Source of the DNA: Bacilli bacterium
Lineage (GTDB): Bacteria; Bacillota_I; Bacilli_A; RF39; UBA660
Length of the DNA: 64,000 nt
Assembly (NCBI GenBank): GCA_017541445.1
Contig: JAFXZC010000002.1
Coordinates: 1-64,000, forward strand
Direction: 5' to 3'
The position numbers and the translations under genes are program-made. Under the pieces are notes generated by a model that saw only the letters and a list, made by a program, of their open reading frames with translations, had not been told where the DNA came from and made no database searches. Below are positions 37,399 through 46,886 of the stretch, in pieces (position 1 is the first letter of the stretch; each line of letters opens with the position of its first letter).

Positions 37399-40189
37399 AA
37401 TTAATTAAATTACCTTTAGTTACTCTACCACTACCAGTAGCGACTATAGAGTCTATACTAGTTACATCATTAGTATAATTAACAGTTATTTGAGAATTAA
37501 TATTACCACCAAATGCTTGATAATAATTAGATGGATTATTATAAATATTTACTACAATTTTAACATTCTTACAACCATACAATAAGTAAGACATATTTTC
37601 TGGATAGATATTTATAGTTCCAAAATCAGTAAGAGTTGTTGAATTTTTACCTGCATTATAGAACATATAACTAATATCAGTCGCTTTGGCAAGATTCCAA
37701 TTTAACTTGCCTATATTCCATGTAGTTGAATTATAACCAGCTTCTTTAAACATATAATATGTATTAGTTACTTCTGAAACATCCCAATTTGATAAATCAC
37801 CTACATACCAAGTTGATGCCTTATTTCCAGCTTTATAAAACATATACTTCATATTAGTTACTTGTGACGTATCCCAATCTTTTAAATTACCAATATTAAA
37901 TGTAGATGCATTATAACCAGCAAAATTAAACATACTTTCTAAATCCGTAACATTCGAAATATCCCAATCTCCTATATCACCTATTGACCAAAAGGTTGCA
38001 CTATAACCAGCAGAAGCAAACATTGAACTCATATCAGTAACATTGCCTGTTTCCCAGTTTTTTAAATTACCAAGATTAAATTCATTTGCCTTATAACCGA
38101 AGTTAGCAAACATATACTTCATATTAGTAACATTAGATACATCCCATTGTGATAAATCTCCTATTGAACATGATGAAGCATTAGAACAAGCATCATCAAA
38201 CACTCCATACATATCTGTAACGTTTCCTGTTTCCCACTCAGAAACATCTAATGGTTCCCAAGTAGTAGCATATTGACCAGCAGCACCAAACATACGATTC
38301 ATATCAGTTACTTTTTCTGGTCTCCATCCTGCTAAACTACCAACTGACCAAGTAGTAGAATTATTACCAGAACCTGCAAACATATTCCTCATATTAGTAA
38401 CATTAGATACATCCCATTCTGATAAATCACCTACAGACCAATTAGGTGTTTTTGTACCAGTAATATTAAACATATTTCTCATATTTGTTACATTAGCTGT
38501 ATCCCATTCTGATAAATCACCAACATTCCACTCTGTTGCAACATAACCTGAACTTTCAAACATAAATTCCATATTTGTTACTTTTGCCGTATTCCATCCA
38601 GATAATCCCTCAATTATAACACTTGATGCACGATTTCCAACACCTTGGAACATACCACTCATATCAGTTACATTCGATGTGTCCCAACTATCTAAACCAG
38701 ATATTTTTACGCTTTCTCCACTATCTAAACCTGCTCTATAAAACATTCCCGACATATCTTCAACTTTTGAAAAATCTAAATAAGATAAATCTAAATCTAT
38801 ACTATCAGAAAAAGAACTACCAAACATAAACTTAGCATCTCCAACATAAGAAGTATTTATTCCTTCTAATGATAAAGAACTAGATAAACGAGTAAAATCA
38901 TCAAATAAAACAGAAGAATCACTATTTAAATATATATCATCTGTTTCAGTATAATAATAAACTATATAACTACTTGAATCATACCAAGCATATATTAATT
39001 CATCAGAATCAGGAGAAGATATAATATTAGGAGTTAACTCAACTCTTGCAAGCCAATCTTTAAATCTTTCTTTACATTCATCCTCTTCTACTATCTTATA
39101 AATATCCGTTTCATCTTCATCATATACTATATATTTAATTTGATTAGTGCCATCAGGTTTATATTTATAAAAACCTAAATAAACTAAACTAGAAATCAAA
39201 TCACCTTTTGAAACTGGAGTACCACCACTACTGTGCGTATAATAATAACTATTGGAATTCTGATTTGGTCCATGAATCGATCTCAATGTTTTGGTAATGG
39301 TCGAACTGAATTTAGAATTAGCAACCTCATCTGTTACACCATTTTTTAAAATTTCTAATTGTTCATCTCCTAATGCTTTAACTTCATCAGGAAGTGTATC
39401 ACTTCTTACAAGATTAGCCATCCCATATAAAGATAATTTTCTAAATTTTGCATTTACTATAGGACCTTCATCAAATTCAGCAATCTTTCTTATTTGAATA
39501 TGTGATTCTATCTTTAATTCAAATTTATTAATAGCATAAACTAACATTGGCATAATACATATACCAATAATTAAAATCATATATTTAGCTACTTTATGTT
39601 TTCTCAATATTATAATAATAATTAAAGAAATAATTAATAATACAATACCTATAACAATCTTTCCAGAAGTAGTATTAGGATTCACTATCTCTTTAACAGT
39701 ATCTGTATTTATCAATTCTTCAACACCTATTAAAGGTTCTATTACTGAATTATTTTTCTTTTCCTCAATAAAATTAGCTTTAATAACATTATCTGCATTA
39801 TAAAAACCATTATCTAATTCATCATCTGGTATCTCTTCCAAATATAAAACATTTAAAAAAACTGTCTTACTAGAATTAGCACTAATAATATTATTATCTT
39901 CATCAAAAGTAAATATATACTCTATATATTCAGAATCACTATCTATTTCACCAAATTCATAATTAGTTTCAGTATCATTATCAATTACAATTTTATATTG
40001 TAAATTATCTCCAACATTTCTTAATCCTAAATCAAGAATAATTTTATCATCTACTACTTTAGCAGGAGTATTCTCCAAATAACTTTTTGCATTATTTACT
40101 AATTCAATAGATTCAATATGAATATCACCTTCTGCATATACTATAAAAGGAATAAATAATAACAATATAAAAGATAATAATTTCTTCAT
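37397..40189 (-). CDS. Two-module surface protein with about 13 DUF285/BspA-like repeats
   Basis: 930 residues. Same plan as the neighbour: signal peptide IPFIVYA-E, module 1 with RNVGDNLQYKIVIDN, NPNTTSGK near residue 190, membrane segment, LRKHKVAK, internal signal-like segment (MILIIGICIMP) ending LVYA, then INKFELKIESHI and module 2. Module 2 has a unique region, then about 13 DUF285 units of 30 residues; some are diverged (LAGWRPEKVTDM, LNWNLAKATDI) and one carries two cysteines (DDACSNASSCSI), like the last unit of the neighbour. The ATG at 40187-40189 follows GGAGTG. Likely adhesin or surface antigen; function inferred from repeats only. Confidence 0.85.
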   Translation of the reverse strand: MKKLLSFILLLFIPFIVYAEGDIHIESIELVNNAKSYLENTPAKVVDDKIILDLGLRNVGDNLQYKIVIDNDTETNYEFGEIDSDSEYIEYIFTFDEDNNIISANSSKTVFLNVLYLEEIPDDELDNGFYNADNVIKANFIEEKKNNSVIEPLIGVEELINTDTVKEIVNPNTTSGKIVIGIVLLIISLIIIIILRKHKVAKYMILIIGICIMPMLVYAINKFELKIESHIQIRKIAEFDEGPIVNAKFRKLSLYGMANLVRSDTLPDEVKALGDEQLEILKNGVTDEVANSKFSSTITKTLRSIHGPNQNSNSYYYTHSSGGTPVSKGDLISSLVYLGFYKYKPDGTNQIKYIVYDEDETDIYKIVEEDECKERFKDWLARVELTPNIISSPDSDELIYAWYDSSSYIVYYYTETDDIYLNSDSSVLFDDFTRLSSSLSLEGINTSYVGDAKFMFGSSFSDSIDLDLSYLDFSKVEDMSGMFYRAGLDSGESVKISGLDSWDTSNVTDMSGMFQGVGNRASSVIIEGLSGWNTAKVTNMEFMFESSGYVATEWNVGDLSEWDTANVTNMRNMFNITGTKTPNWSVGDLSEWDVSNVTNMRNMFAGSGNNSTTWSVGSLAGWRPEKVTDMNRMFGAAGQYATTWEPLDVSEWETGNVTDMYGVFDDACSNASSCSIGDLSQWDVSNVTNMKYMFANFGYKANEFNLGNLKNWETGNVTDMSSMFASAGYSATFWSIGDIGDWDISNVTDLESMFNFAGYNASTFNIGNLKDWDTSQVTNMKYMFYKAGNKASTWYVGDLSNWDVSEVTNTYYMFKEAGYNSTTWNIGKLNWNLAKATDISYMFYNAGKNSTTLTDFGTINIYPENMSYLLYGCKNVKIVVNIYNNPSNYYQAFGGNINSQITVNYTNDVTSIDSIVATGSGRVTKGNLIN
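37620..38790 (-). repeat. Coding tandem repeat, about 13 DUF285 units of about 90 bp
   Basis: Diverged 30-residue units (LSEWDVSNVTNMRNMFAGSG and similar) run almost without interruption. The units are too diverged and too long to be a CRISPR array. Confidence 0.85.
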
Positions 40190-40242
40190 AATAACACTCC
40201 ATATCCTAATAATAATATAACATAAAAATAAAAAATAAAAAA
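40091..40242 (-). repeat. 5' block shared with the neighbouring DUF285 gene (copy B)
   Basis: Partner of 37225-37376, offset 2866 bases, with about two mismatches by eye; spans signal-peptide codons, RBS and upstream AT-rich region. Confidence 0.8.
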
Positions 40243-40262
40243 GATGACTAATCGTCATCTTC
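40238..40262 (-). terminator. Terminator of the acyl-CoA ligase-like gene
   Basis: AAGATGAC/GTCATCTT hairpin overlapping the stop codon at 40248, with a T-run on the minus strand. Confidence 0.75.
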
Positions 40263-41978
40263 ATCATGATCTTCTTGTAATTTTCTAAAATCCACTTTAC
40301 CTAATTTAGTTTTAGGTAATTGTTTTCTAAATACAAAATCATGTGGAACCATATATTTAGCAAGATTCTTTTTACAATAATTCTTAATATCAGCTTTAAC
40401 AAATAAACCATGATATCCTTCTCTTAAAACAATAAATGCTTTAGGCACCTCTTGTTTATAAGGATGCGGAACACCAACTACACTACACTGTAATACAGCA
40501 GGATGAGCTTCAATTATTTCTTCAATATGAGCAGGATATACATTATATCCAGAAGAAATAATCATTCTCTTACTTCTACCTTCTATAAATAAGAAACCAT
40601 CTTCATCCATTCTACCTAAATCACCAGTATGTAACCAAACATAACCATCATTATGTATTTGCAAAGCATCATTAGTTTCCGATTCATTATTTAAATAACC
40701 AGTCATTAAAGCCTTAGTATGAATACATATTTCACCTATTTCACCAAAAGGCAATGTTTCTCTAGTACCAGGATCTATTATCTTAACAATATTACCAGGT
40801 AAAGGAATACCTACACTACCACTCTTATTAGCAATATTAGAACCTAATGTAACAGCAGCTAATGCTTCACTTAAACCATAACCTTGAGTAATAATAGCAT
40901 CACTATTATGTTTATGTAAATATTCATTAACTCTATCTTCTAAATTCTTACTTAATTTATCTCCACCACTAACTATATACTTAACAAAAGATAAATCTAA
41001 ATCTTTTTCATTATTAGCACTTATTAACGCTTCAAATAAAGTAGGAACACCTACTACAAAAGCAGGTTTAGTTTTAGCTAACAATGTATCAAATTTCTTA
41101 GCATCAAATTGAGGTACTAAAACAACAGTCATACCTTTAACTAATAAACAATGCATAGTAACACCTAAGCCAAAACCATGGAAATTAGGCATTACTGCTA
41201 ATGATTTATCACCAACATTTAAATCTTTTAAAACCATAATACCTTGTTCAGCTAATAAACCAAAAGATCTATTAGATAAAACTACATTCTTAGGTTTACC
41301 ACTAGTACCACCACTATGTAATATAACAGCACTAGTATTCTTACCACATTTCTTACCAGGTCTATCTTTATAGAATATACTAGACCACATAAATCTAAAC
41401 CATTTGCATCTATCAACTGTTTTCTTTATTAATTTAAAATTCTTTAATTGAATAGCTTTATAACCAGTCTTCATAGCTATTGGCATATAATCAGCAGCAC
41501 TAACAATAATTATCTTTTCTACCTCAGTAGATTCAATAACATTGTGAGCAACATTATATACTTGATCTAAAATAACTACTGCTCTACTCTTTGTAGAATT
41601 TAAACTATCTTTTATCTCTTCTTCAGCAGATAAAGGATGTAACATATTAGCAATAGCACCTATCTTATTTAAAGCATATAAAGCAATTAAAACATTAGGA
41701 ACATTAGGCATACATAAAGTAACAATATCTCCTTTATTAATACCCATCTTTCTAAAAGATAAATAACATCTATCTACTTTTCTAACTAACCATTTATAAG
41801 TAAACTTTTTACCAAAGTATTCTAAAGCAATACCATTAGGATAATTATCTCTAGCAAGAGCTACTTGATCATACATGGTATTATTAGGTATCTTAACATC
41901 TAATTGCTCATCAGTATAATATTTAGCCCAAGGCCTATAAATTTTTTTTCTCTTTTTAAATAAATCAAATATAGACAT
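40248..41978 (-). CDS. AMP-forming acyl-CoA synthetase/ligase family enzyme
   Basis: 576 residues, ANL superfamily. P-loop-like A3 motif VILHSGGTSGKPKNVVLS, A5 QGYGLSEALAAVTL, A7 YVWLHTGDLGRMDEDGFLFIEGRSKRMI, and the C-terminal A10 lysine in PKTKLGKVDFRKL. It should activate a carboxylic acid, probably fatty, as an acyl-adenylate and transfer it to CoA or another thiol; the substrate cannot be read. ATG at 41978 (AAGG before it) is preferred to a GTG at 41990. The preceding small membrane protein gene ends one base before it, so the two form an operon. The acidic C-terminal tail (DHDEDDD) is unusual. Confidence 0.88.
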   Translation of the reverse strand: MSIFDLFKKRKKIYRPWAKYYTDEQLDVKIPNNTMYDQVALARDNYPNGIALEYFGKKFTYKWLVRKVDRCYLSFRKMGINKGDIVTLCMPNVPNVLIALYALNKIGAIANMLHPLSAEEEIKDSLNSTKSRAVVILDQVYNVAHNVIESTEVEKIIIVSAADYMPIAMKTGYKAIQLKNFKLIKKTVDRCKWFRFMWSSIFYKDRPGKKCGKNTSAVILHSGGTSGKPKNVVLSNRSFGLLAEQGIMVLKDLNVGDKSLAVMPNFHGFGLGVTMHCLLVKGMTVVLVPQFDAKKFDTLLAKTKPAFVVGVPTLFEALISANNEKDLDLSFVKYIVSGGDKLSKNLEDRVNEYLHKHNSDAIITQGYGLSEALAAVTLGSNIANKSGSVGIPLPGNIVKIIDPGTRETLPFGEIGEICIHTKALMTGYLNNESETNDALQIHNDGYVWLHTGDLGRMDEDGFLFIEGRSKRMIISSGYNVYPAHIEEIIEAHPAVLQCSVVGVPHPYKQEVPKAFIVLREGYHGLFVKADIKNYCKKNLAKYMVPHDFVFRKQLPKTKLGKVDFRKLQEDHDEDDD

Positions 41979-41979
41979 A

Positions 41980-42381
41980 TTAACCTTCACACCTATTAAC
42001 TACTATTTCAAAAGTTTCACCTTCAAAAGCATGTAACTCTTTATCACTACTTCTAAAAATAAAATTATCATCTACTTTATCAAATGCATAAAAATTATCT
42101 CCAATAACTATTTTATAATTACCTTCAATAGTACCTCTTAATAAAGTAGAATTATTTAAATTCTCAACTTTTTTCATTTCTTTATTTATTTTAGATAATT
42201 CTTCTGTTGTAATAATACATTCAACATAACCTCTTTGTTGTTCATTCTCAATATGTTTATATACTTTTAAATCAACAACTTCATCTTTCTTAGCATGTTG
42301 TTTAGTTAAAACAAATAAACATATTAATAACATTATTACACCAACAACAGCAGCAATCTTTAATTCTAATCTACTTTTCAT
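41980..42381 (-). CDS. Single-pass membrane protein of unknown function
   Basis: 133 residues. A basic N-terminus and one membrane segment (about residues 8-28, AAVVGVIMLLICLFVL) are followed by an extracellular beta-rich domain with DFYAF-like and FEGETFEIVV segments near the end. Two cysteines (YVECII and NRCEG) could pair. No family is recognised. It is coupled to the downstream acyl-CoA ligase-like gene (one base between them). The ATG at 42381 is 8 bases after an AGGTGG RBS; the frame opens four codons earlier at GTG. Confidence 0.65.
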   Translation of the reverse strand: MKSRLELKIAAVVGVIMLLICLFVLTKQHAKKDEVVDLKVYKHIENEQQRGYVECIITTEELSKINKEMKKVENLNNSTLLRGTIEGNYKIVIGDNFYAFDKVDDNFIFRSSDKELHAFEGETFEIVVNRCEG

Positions 42382-42416
42382 TTCTAAAACCACCTATCCT
42401 TCAACATTATATCATA

Positions 42417-43775
42417 TCAAGCAATAGCTTGGTAAACGAATTGTAATATAAATATAATAGTAAATATATATATAATCATTGAAACATCTTTACCTTTACC
42501 TTTTACTAAATTAAGTAAAGTATAGAAAATAAAACCAAATTGAATACCAGTAGTAATTGAATATGCAAATGGCATCATTACTATAGTAAAGAATGCAGGA
42601 ATAGCTACTAACATATCTTTCCAATCAATAGAACCAACATTTTCCATTGTAGAAACACCTATTAAGATTAAAATAGGAGCAATAGCAGCCATAGGAACAC
42701 AAGCTACTAAAGGAGATAAGAATGTTGATAAAGCAAAACATAAAGCAGCAAAAACAGCAGTTAAACCAGTTCTACCACCAGCTTCAATACCAGCACTACT
42801 CTCTAAATAAGTAGTAACATTACTAGTACCCATAATAGCACCTATACAAGTACCAGTAGCATCAGCAAACATTGCTTTCTCTAATTTCTTAGGCATTTTA
42901 TTATTTTCTATTTTAAATATTTTAGCTTTCTTACCAGTACCAATAAATACACCTATCGTATCAAATAAATCACTTAAACATAAAGTCATAATAGTCATAA
43001 TAACAACTACTAATCCAGCTTTAGCACTAAATAAACCAACAAAATCTAATTTCATAAAAGTCGGTTTAACAGAAGGAAAAATAGTATAGTTAGAAAAACT
43101 TGGTAAAGAAGTAACCTTCATAGGAATACCAATTATAGTAGTAACTAAAATACCCCATAAATAAGCTCCCTTAATCTTTTTAACAACTAATATAGAAGTA
43201 ATAATTAAACCAATAGCAGCTAATACTATTGCCATAACATTAAAATTAGCTAACTTAGGAACAACATCTCCCGCTAAAGCATTACCATTATTAACATTAC
43301 TAACACTATAATCAATAAAACCAGCATTTCTTATACCACAAAAACATATAAATAAACCTATACCAACAGTAATAGCTTCTTGTAAAAAATTAGGTATAGC
43401 AAATATAATCTTCTTCCTTAAACTAGTAACAGTTATTAATAAATTTAAAATACCACATATAAATACCATAGCTAAAGATTCTTCCCATCTGAATCCTAAA
43501 CTACCACATAAAGTATAAGTAAATAATGCATTTAAACCTAAACCAGCACTAGCTACATATGGAACATTAGCATATAAACCTAAAAATAAAGTACCACATA
43601 TAGAAGTAATAATAGTAGCAGCATATACTGAATTATAATCCATACCAGCTTGAGATAATATAGTTGGATTAACAAATATAATATAACTCATAGCCATAAA
43701 AGTAGTTAAACCAGCTATTAATTCAGTAACTACATTAGTATTATTTTCTTTTAATTTAAATATCTTTTCTAACAT
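42417..43775 (-). CDS. NCS2-family purine permease (AzgA/PbuG type)
   Basis: 452 residues, about 12-14 membrane segments. Characteristic sequences: ELIAGLTTFMAMSYIIFVNP at the N-terminus, SAGLGLNALFTYTL, DLFDTIGVFIGTG, and TSNVTTYLESSAGIEAGGRTGLTAV. These match the AzgA-like branch that imports adenine, guanine or hypoxanthine by proton symport. No purine riboswitch was recognised upstream, unlike many Firmicute pbuG genes. It ends in TGA, which shows that TGA is a stop in this organism. RBS AGGATG. Confidence 0.93.
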   Translation of the reverse strand: MLEKIFKLKENNTNVVTELIAGLTTFMAMSYIIFVNPTILSQAGMDYNSVYAATIITSICGTLFLGLYANVPYVASAGLGLNALFTYTLCGSLGFRWEESLAMVFICGILNLLITVTSLRKKIIFAIPNFLQEAITVGIGLFICFCGIRNAGFIDYSVSNVNNGNALAGDVVPKLANFNVMAIVLAAIGLIITSILVVKKIKGAYLWGILVTTIIGIPMKVTSLPSFSNYTIFPSVKPTFMKLDFVGLFSAKAGLVVVIMTIMTLCLSDLFDTIGVFIGTGKKAKIFKIENNKMPKKLEKAMFADATGTCIGAIMGTSNVTTYLESSAGIEAGGRTGLTAVFAALCFALSTFLSPLVACVPMAAIAPILILIGVSTMENVGSIDWKDMLVAIPAFFTIVMMPFAYSITTGIQFGFIFYTLLNLVKGKGKDVSMIIYIFTIIFILQFVYQAIA

Positions 43776-43922
43776 ATAAACACATCCTATTGTCTATATA
43801 ATTTTAACATATTTAAATAAAAAAAAACATAAAAAATAAAATCGTATTTTTTACTATTTTCTTACATATCTTACAGATTTATTTTTAAAATAATATAATA
43901 CCAAAATAATAACTTTCAACTA

Positions 43923-43951
43923 TTGAAAAAATAATTAAATTCGAGTAATAT
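43923..43951 (+). promoter_or_regulatory. Promoter of the Ig-like surface protein gene
   Basis: TTGAAA (43923-43928), 17-base spacer, TAATAT (43946-43951), followed by GTAGGAG before the ATG at 43975. Confidence 0.5.
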
Positions 43952-43974
43952 GATAATAGAAAGTAGGAGAAAAG

Positions 43975-45975
43975 ATGAAAAAATATCTAAATTTATTATT
44001 TTTATTTGTGTTAGGACTATTTACAGTACCTCTGATAATTAATGCAGAAGTAACAGATAATACTGGGCCAACACTTAATGAATATTCGTTTCCAACAACA
44101 ACATTATATTTTAACGAAACAACAACTGTTGAAATAGATGCTACAGACGATATTTCAGGAGTTGCATTTGCACAATTTATGTTTAAAAACGTTAACGATA
44201 ATACACGTACAACAATATTTGTAAATAACCTTAATAATGGTAAAGGCACTTATACTACACAAGAAATAAGTGGTAATATAGGAAATTATGAACTAGAAAG
44301 AATCAATTTAATTGATAAAAGTTCCAACATTACAGGTTATGTAGCAAAAAAATATGCATCAACATGTGCAACATGTAAAACTGCCGAAGATATTACAATT
44401 GAAATTAAGAAACCTGAAAATCTAAAATATCCTCATATTGAAAGTATAAATATTTCAAAAACAAATATTAATCCAGGTGAAGAAGTAACATTTACTATTA
44501 CTGTAGATAGTGAAACAGTAAAGTCGATAATTTTATGGTACTCTAAAAATGTTATTAATATTAATACAAGTGCAAGTAATAGTAAAACAATCACAAAAAC
44601 AGTAAATATCTTTGATATCCCAGGATTTGAATATGAACTACAATCAATTACTGTAGAAGATCAGAATGGTCTTTCAACATATTATAATAAAACTAATAAT
44701 TTATTAAATTTAAGCAATTACAAAATAACAGTATTTGGAGAAAAAGACACTACTCCACCAGAATTAAAAAGTTTTAAAATTACAAACTCAAACAATACAG
44801 TTTATGCTCCAGGAATTCTAAAAGCTGAATTATCTGCAATTGATAATCTTCCAAATAACATTAGAGAAGTACATGTAAATTTTATGAAAAAAGACGGCAA
44901 AACTACATATGGATTCATATGTTATGGCAACGATTCAGGTTATACATGTAACTACGAAATAAATCAATATTTTGATACTGGTACATATTATATAACTAGT
45001 ATAGAAGTTACTGATAATACATTTAATACAAGTTATTATAGTTATAATTCAGAAAAAGAAGATCATAAAATAGATTATGTGGAATTTATTGTAGACACAG
45101 ATACAAAAAGTGATGTTGTATCTTCAACAATAAATAACGAAATGTTAGATAAAATTAAAAATGCTAAAGACGATGCAACTATATCATTAGATTCCACAAA
45201 AAATTCTATAGTAAAAAAAGAAATATTCGATGCTATTTACGGAACAAATAAAACCCTTATAATCGAATCAAATGGTATTCAATGGATCTTTAATGGCCAA
45301 AAAGTTACTAATGAAACAAAAGATATAGACGTAAAAGTTAACATATACCAAAATAGAGAAAAAGATGATGATAGTGCTCTAAACTCTGTTAATTCAATAA
45401 TGATTGACTTTGCAAAAAATGGATTATTACCAGGAGTTGCAAAAGTAAGAATAAAAGCTGATTATGCACTTAAAGATTTTATAGGAATTAATAATTTATA
45501 TGTTTACTACTATGATCCAGAAAGTGAATTATTAGATCCCGTAGCACAACAAATTGATATGACAGAAGATGGATATTATGAATTTTATATTGAACACAAT
45601 AGTAAATACATGATAGCAAATAGTATTCCAAACAAAAAATATATTTCTGAGAAAACAGATGACTTAGTAATTAATAATATAGAAGACACAACTAATAATT
45701 ATGAAATCAAAGATAATAACACAGATGTAAAATTAGACAACAAAGAAATAGTAAGTGAAAATAATAAAGATACAAAAAAAGATAACAAATTACCTATAAT
45801 ATTTGTATCTATATTAGCCATCATCATAATAATTATCACAATAGTTATAATAGTAAAGAAAAAAACAAACAAGAAAACAGTTGAAGAAGTTAAACAAAAT
45901 AATACTGAAGAAAAAACTACTGACAACAATGAAAAAAATGATTTAACAGAAACTACAGATAATACTGAAAATTAA
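43975..45975 (+). CDS. Secreted, membrane-anchored protein with Ig-like repeats
   Basis: 666 residues. Signal peptide (ending NAE near residue 24), then three Ig-like domains of about 110 residues (roughly 25-145, 155-255, 262-380) marked by DNTGP.L, the start PHIESINIS and DTTPPELKSFKI. A further domain (about 395-560) contains FDAIYGTNKTLIIESNGIQWIF, also of a kind found in gut Firmicute surface proteins. The anchor is at about 610-632 (IIFVSILAIIIIIITIVIIV), followed by a polar 35-residue cytoplasmic tail. There is no NPxT or LPxT motif, unlike the other surface proteins here. Single gene on the plus strand. Function unknown; adhesin or sugar-binding protein likely. Confidence 0.82.
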   Translation: MKKYLNLLFLFVLGLFTVPLIINAEVTDNTGPTLNEYSFPTTTLYFNETTTVEIDATDDISGVAFAQFMFKNVNDNTRTTIFVNNLNNGKGTYTTQEISGNIGNYELERINLIDKSSNITGYVAKKYASTCATCKTAEDITIEIKKPENLKYPHIESINISKTNINPGEEVTFTITVDSETVKSIILWYSKNVININTSASNSKTITKTVNIFDIPGFEYELQSITVEDQNGLSTYYNKTNNLLNLSNYKITVFGEKDTTPPELKSFKITNSNNTVYAPGILKAELSAIDNLPNNIREVHVNFMKKDGKTTYGFICYGNDSGYTCNYEINQYFDTGTYYITSIEVTDNTFNTSYYSYNSEKEDHKIDYVEFIVDTDTKSDVVSSTINNEMLDKIKNAKDDATISLDSTKNSIVKKEIFDAIYGTNKTLIIESNGIQWIFNGQKVTNETKDIDVKVNIYQNREKDDDSALNSVNSIMIDFAKNGLLPGVAKVRIKADYALKDFIGINNLYVYYYDPESELLDPVAQQIDMTEDGYYEFYIEHNSKYMIANSIPNKKYISEKTDDLVINNIEDTTNNYEIKDNNTDVKLDNKEIVSENNKDTKKDNKLPIIFVSILAIIIIIITIVIIVKKKTNKKTVEEVKQNNTEEKTTDNNEKNDLTETTDNTEN

Positions 45976-45979
45976 AAAA

Positions 45980-46014
45980 ACAAAAAACAACCTCCAATAG
46001 GTTGTTTTTTTATA
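45980..46014 (+). terminator. Terminator of the Ig-like protein gene
   Basis: AAAAAACAACCT/AGGTTGTTTTTT hairpin with a five-base loop and strong T-run. Confidence 0.9.
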
Positions 46015-46015
46015 A

Positions 46016-46041
46016 AAAAAAAATCGAGTTAAACTCGATTA
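46016..46041 (-). terminator. Terminator of the unknown helical protein gene
   Basis: AATCGAGTT/AACTCGATT hairpin at the stop codon with an A-run (T-run on the minus strand) to its left. Confidence 0.85.
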
Positions 46042-46827
46042 TGCTTTAGTTCTTTTAGCAACTAATTTTCTTAATTCTATTTCACTCTTTACCATATATA
46101 AAGATTGAACAACAGAAGTCATATTATCATAATCAATAATATAACTAGAACCAGTAGTTAAATCTCTATACTCTAATTCTAATCTAGCAGTATCTAATTG
46201 TTCTTGAGTATAAGCAACACCAGTAATAAATTCTACAGTTCTCTTACTAGTTAAAGCTTTAATATCTTCTTCACTAACACCTTTAGCTCTTAATTGTTCT
46301 ACTTCTTTATTTAAACAATATCTAAAGATATTTTCATCATTTTGTTTTCTAGCAGCTTCCATCTTTTCAGCATCTAATCTACTAAATTCTTGCATTCTTT
46401 CTTCATTACTCATAGCCATCAACTTAATAACATAAGCTTCACTATTTAATCTTAATTCTTCTAATTCTAAATCATTCATACCAGAATTTTTAGCATCTTC
46501 TAATCTACCAGTAACAAAGAATTCAGTAAATAATTCATATAATTCAGCAGCATTCATTCTAGCTAACATTTCACTAGCTCTTTTAGATCTTTTACTTCTT
46601 AATTCATCAATAGTTAAAAATAATTCATCTTCATATTCAGATCTTAATTGACTCATTTTTCTAGCTATCTCAATAGGAGTAATACCTTCAGTCTTAGATA
46701 ACTTTTCAAACTCTTTTCTTAATCTAATTTCAATCATTTCTCTTTTTTTCTCTAAAGGAGTATTAGCTTTAGCTACAGTAAAATGAACTTCTCTATTAGT
46801 ATTTTGTTTCTTTCCAAATTTAAACAT
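46039..46827 (-). CDS. Cytoplasmic helical protein of unknown function
   Basis: 262 residues, no signal peptide or membrane segment. Nearly all helix by composition, with coiled-coil-like heptads (EMIEIRLRKEFEKLSK, LRAKGVSEEDIKAL). Charged residues balance between E/D and K/R. The N-terminus MFKFGKKQNTN is basic. The C-terminal half contains YIIDYDNMTSVVQSLYMVKSEIELRKLVAKR. I do not recognise a family. It is preceded by trmB but separated by 59 bases, and ends in its own terminator, so it is probably monocistronic. Confidence 0.65.
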   Translation of the reverse strand: MFKFGKKQNTNREVHFTVAKANTPLEKKREMIEIRLRKEFEKLSKTEGITPIEIARKMSQLRSEYEDELFLTIDELRSKRSKRASEMLARMNAAELYELFTEFFVTGRLEDAKNSGMNDLELEELRLNSEAYVIKLMAMSNEERMQEFSRLDAEKMEAARKQNDENIFRYCLNKEVEQLRAKGVSEEDIKALTSKRTVEFITGVAYTQEQLDTARLELEYRDLTTGSSYIIDYDNMTSVVQSLYMVKSEIELRKLVAKRTKA

Positions 46828-46886
46828 AAAAATCCCCTTCTTTTCGCATGATGTATAATACCATTTAATAATAAAATAGTCAAATA

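Noticed and set aside
35160..38790. Regular 90-bp repeats that could look like a CRISPR array or satellite
   Set aside because: They lie in frame inside two long coding genes, vary between copies, have no spacers, and encode DUF285 units.
43776..43974. Possible purine riboswitch upstream of the NCS2 permease
   Set aside because: The conserved loop sequences and three-way junction could not be found; the region is only AT-rich with promoter-like hexamers.
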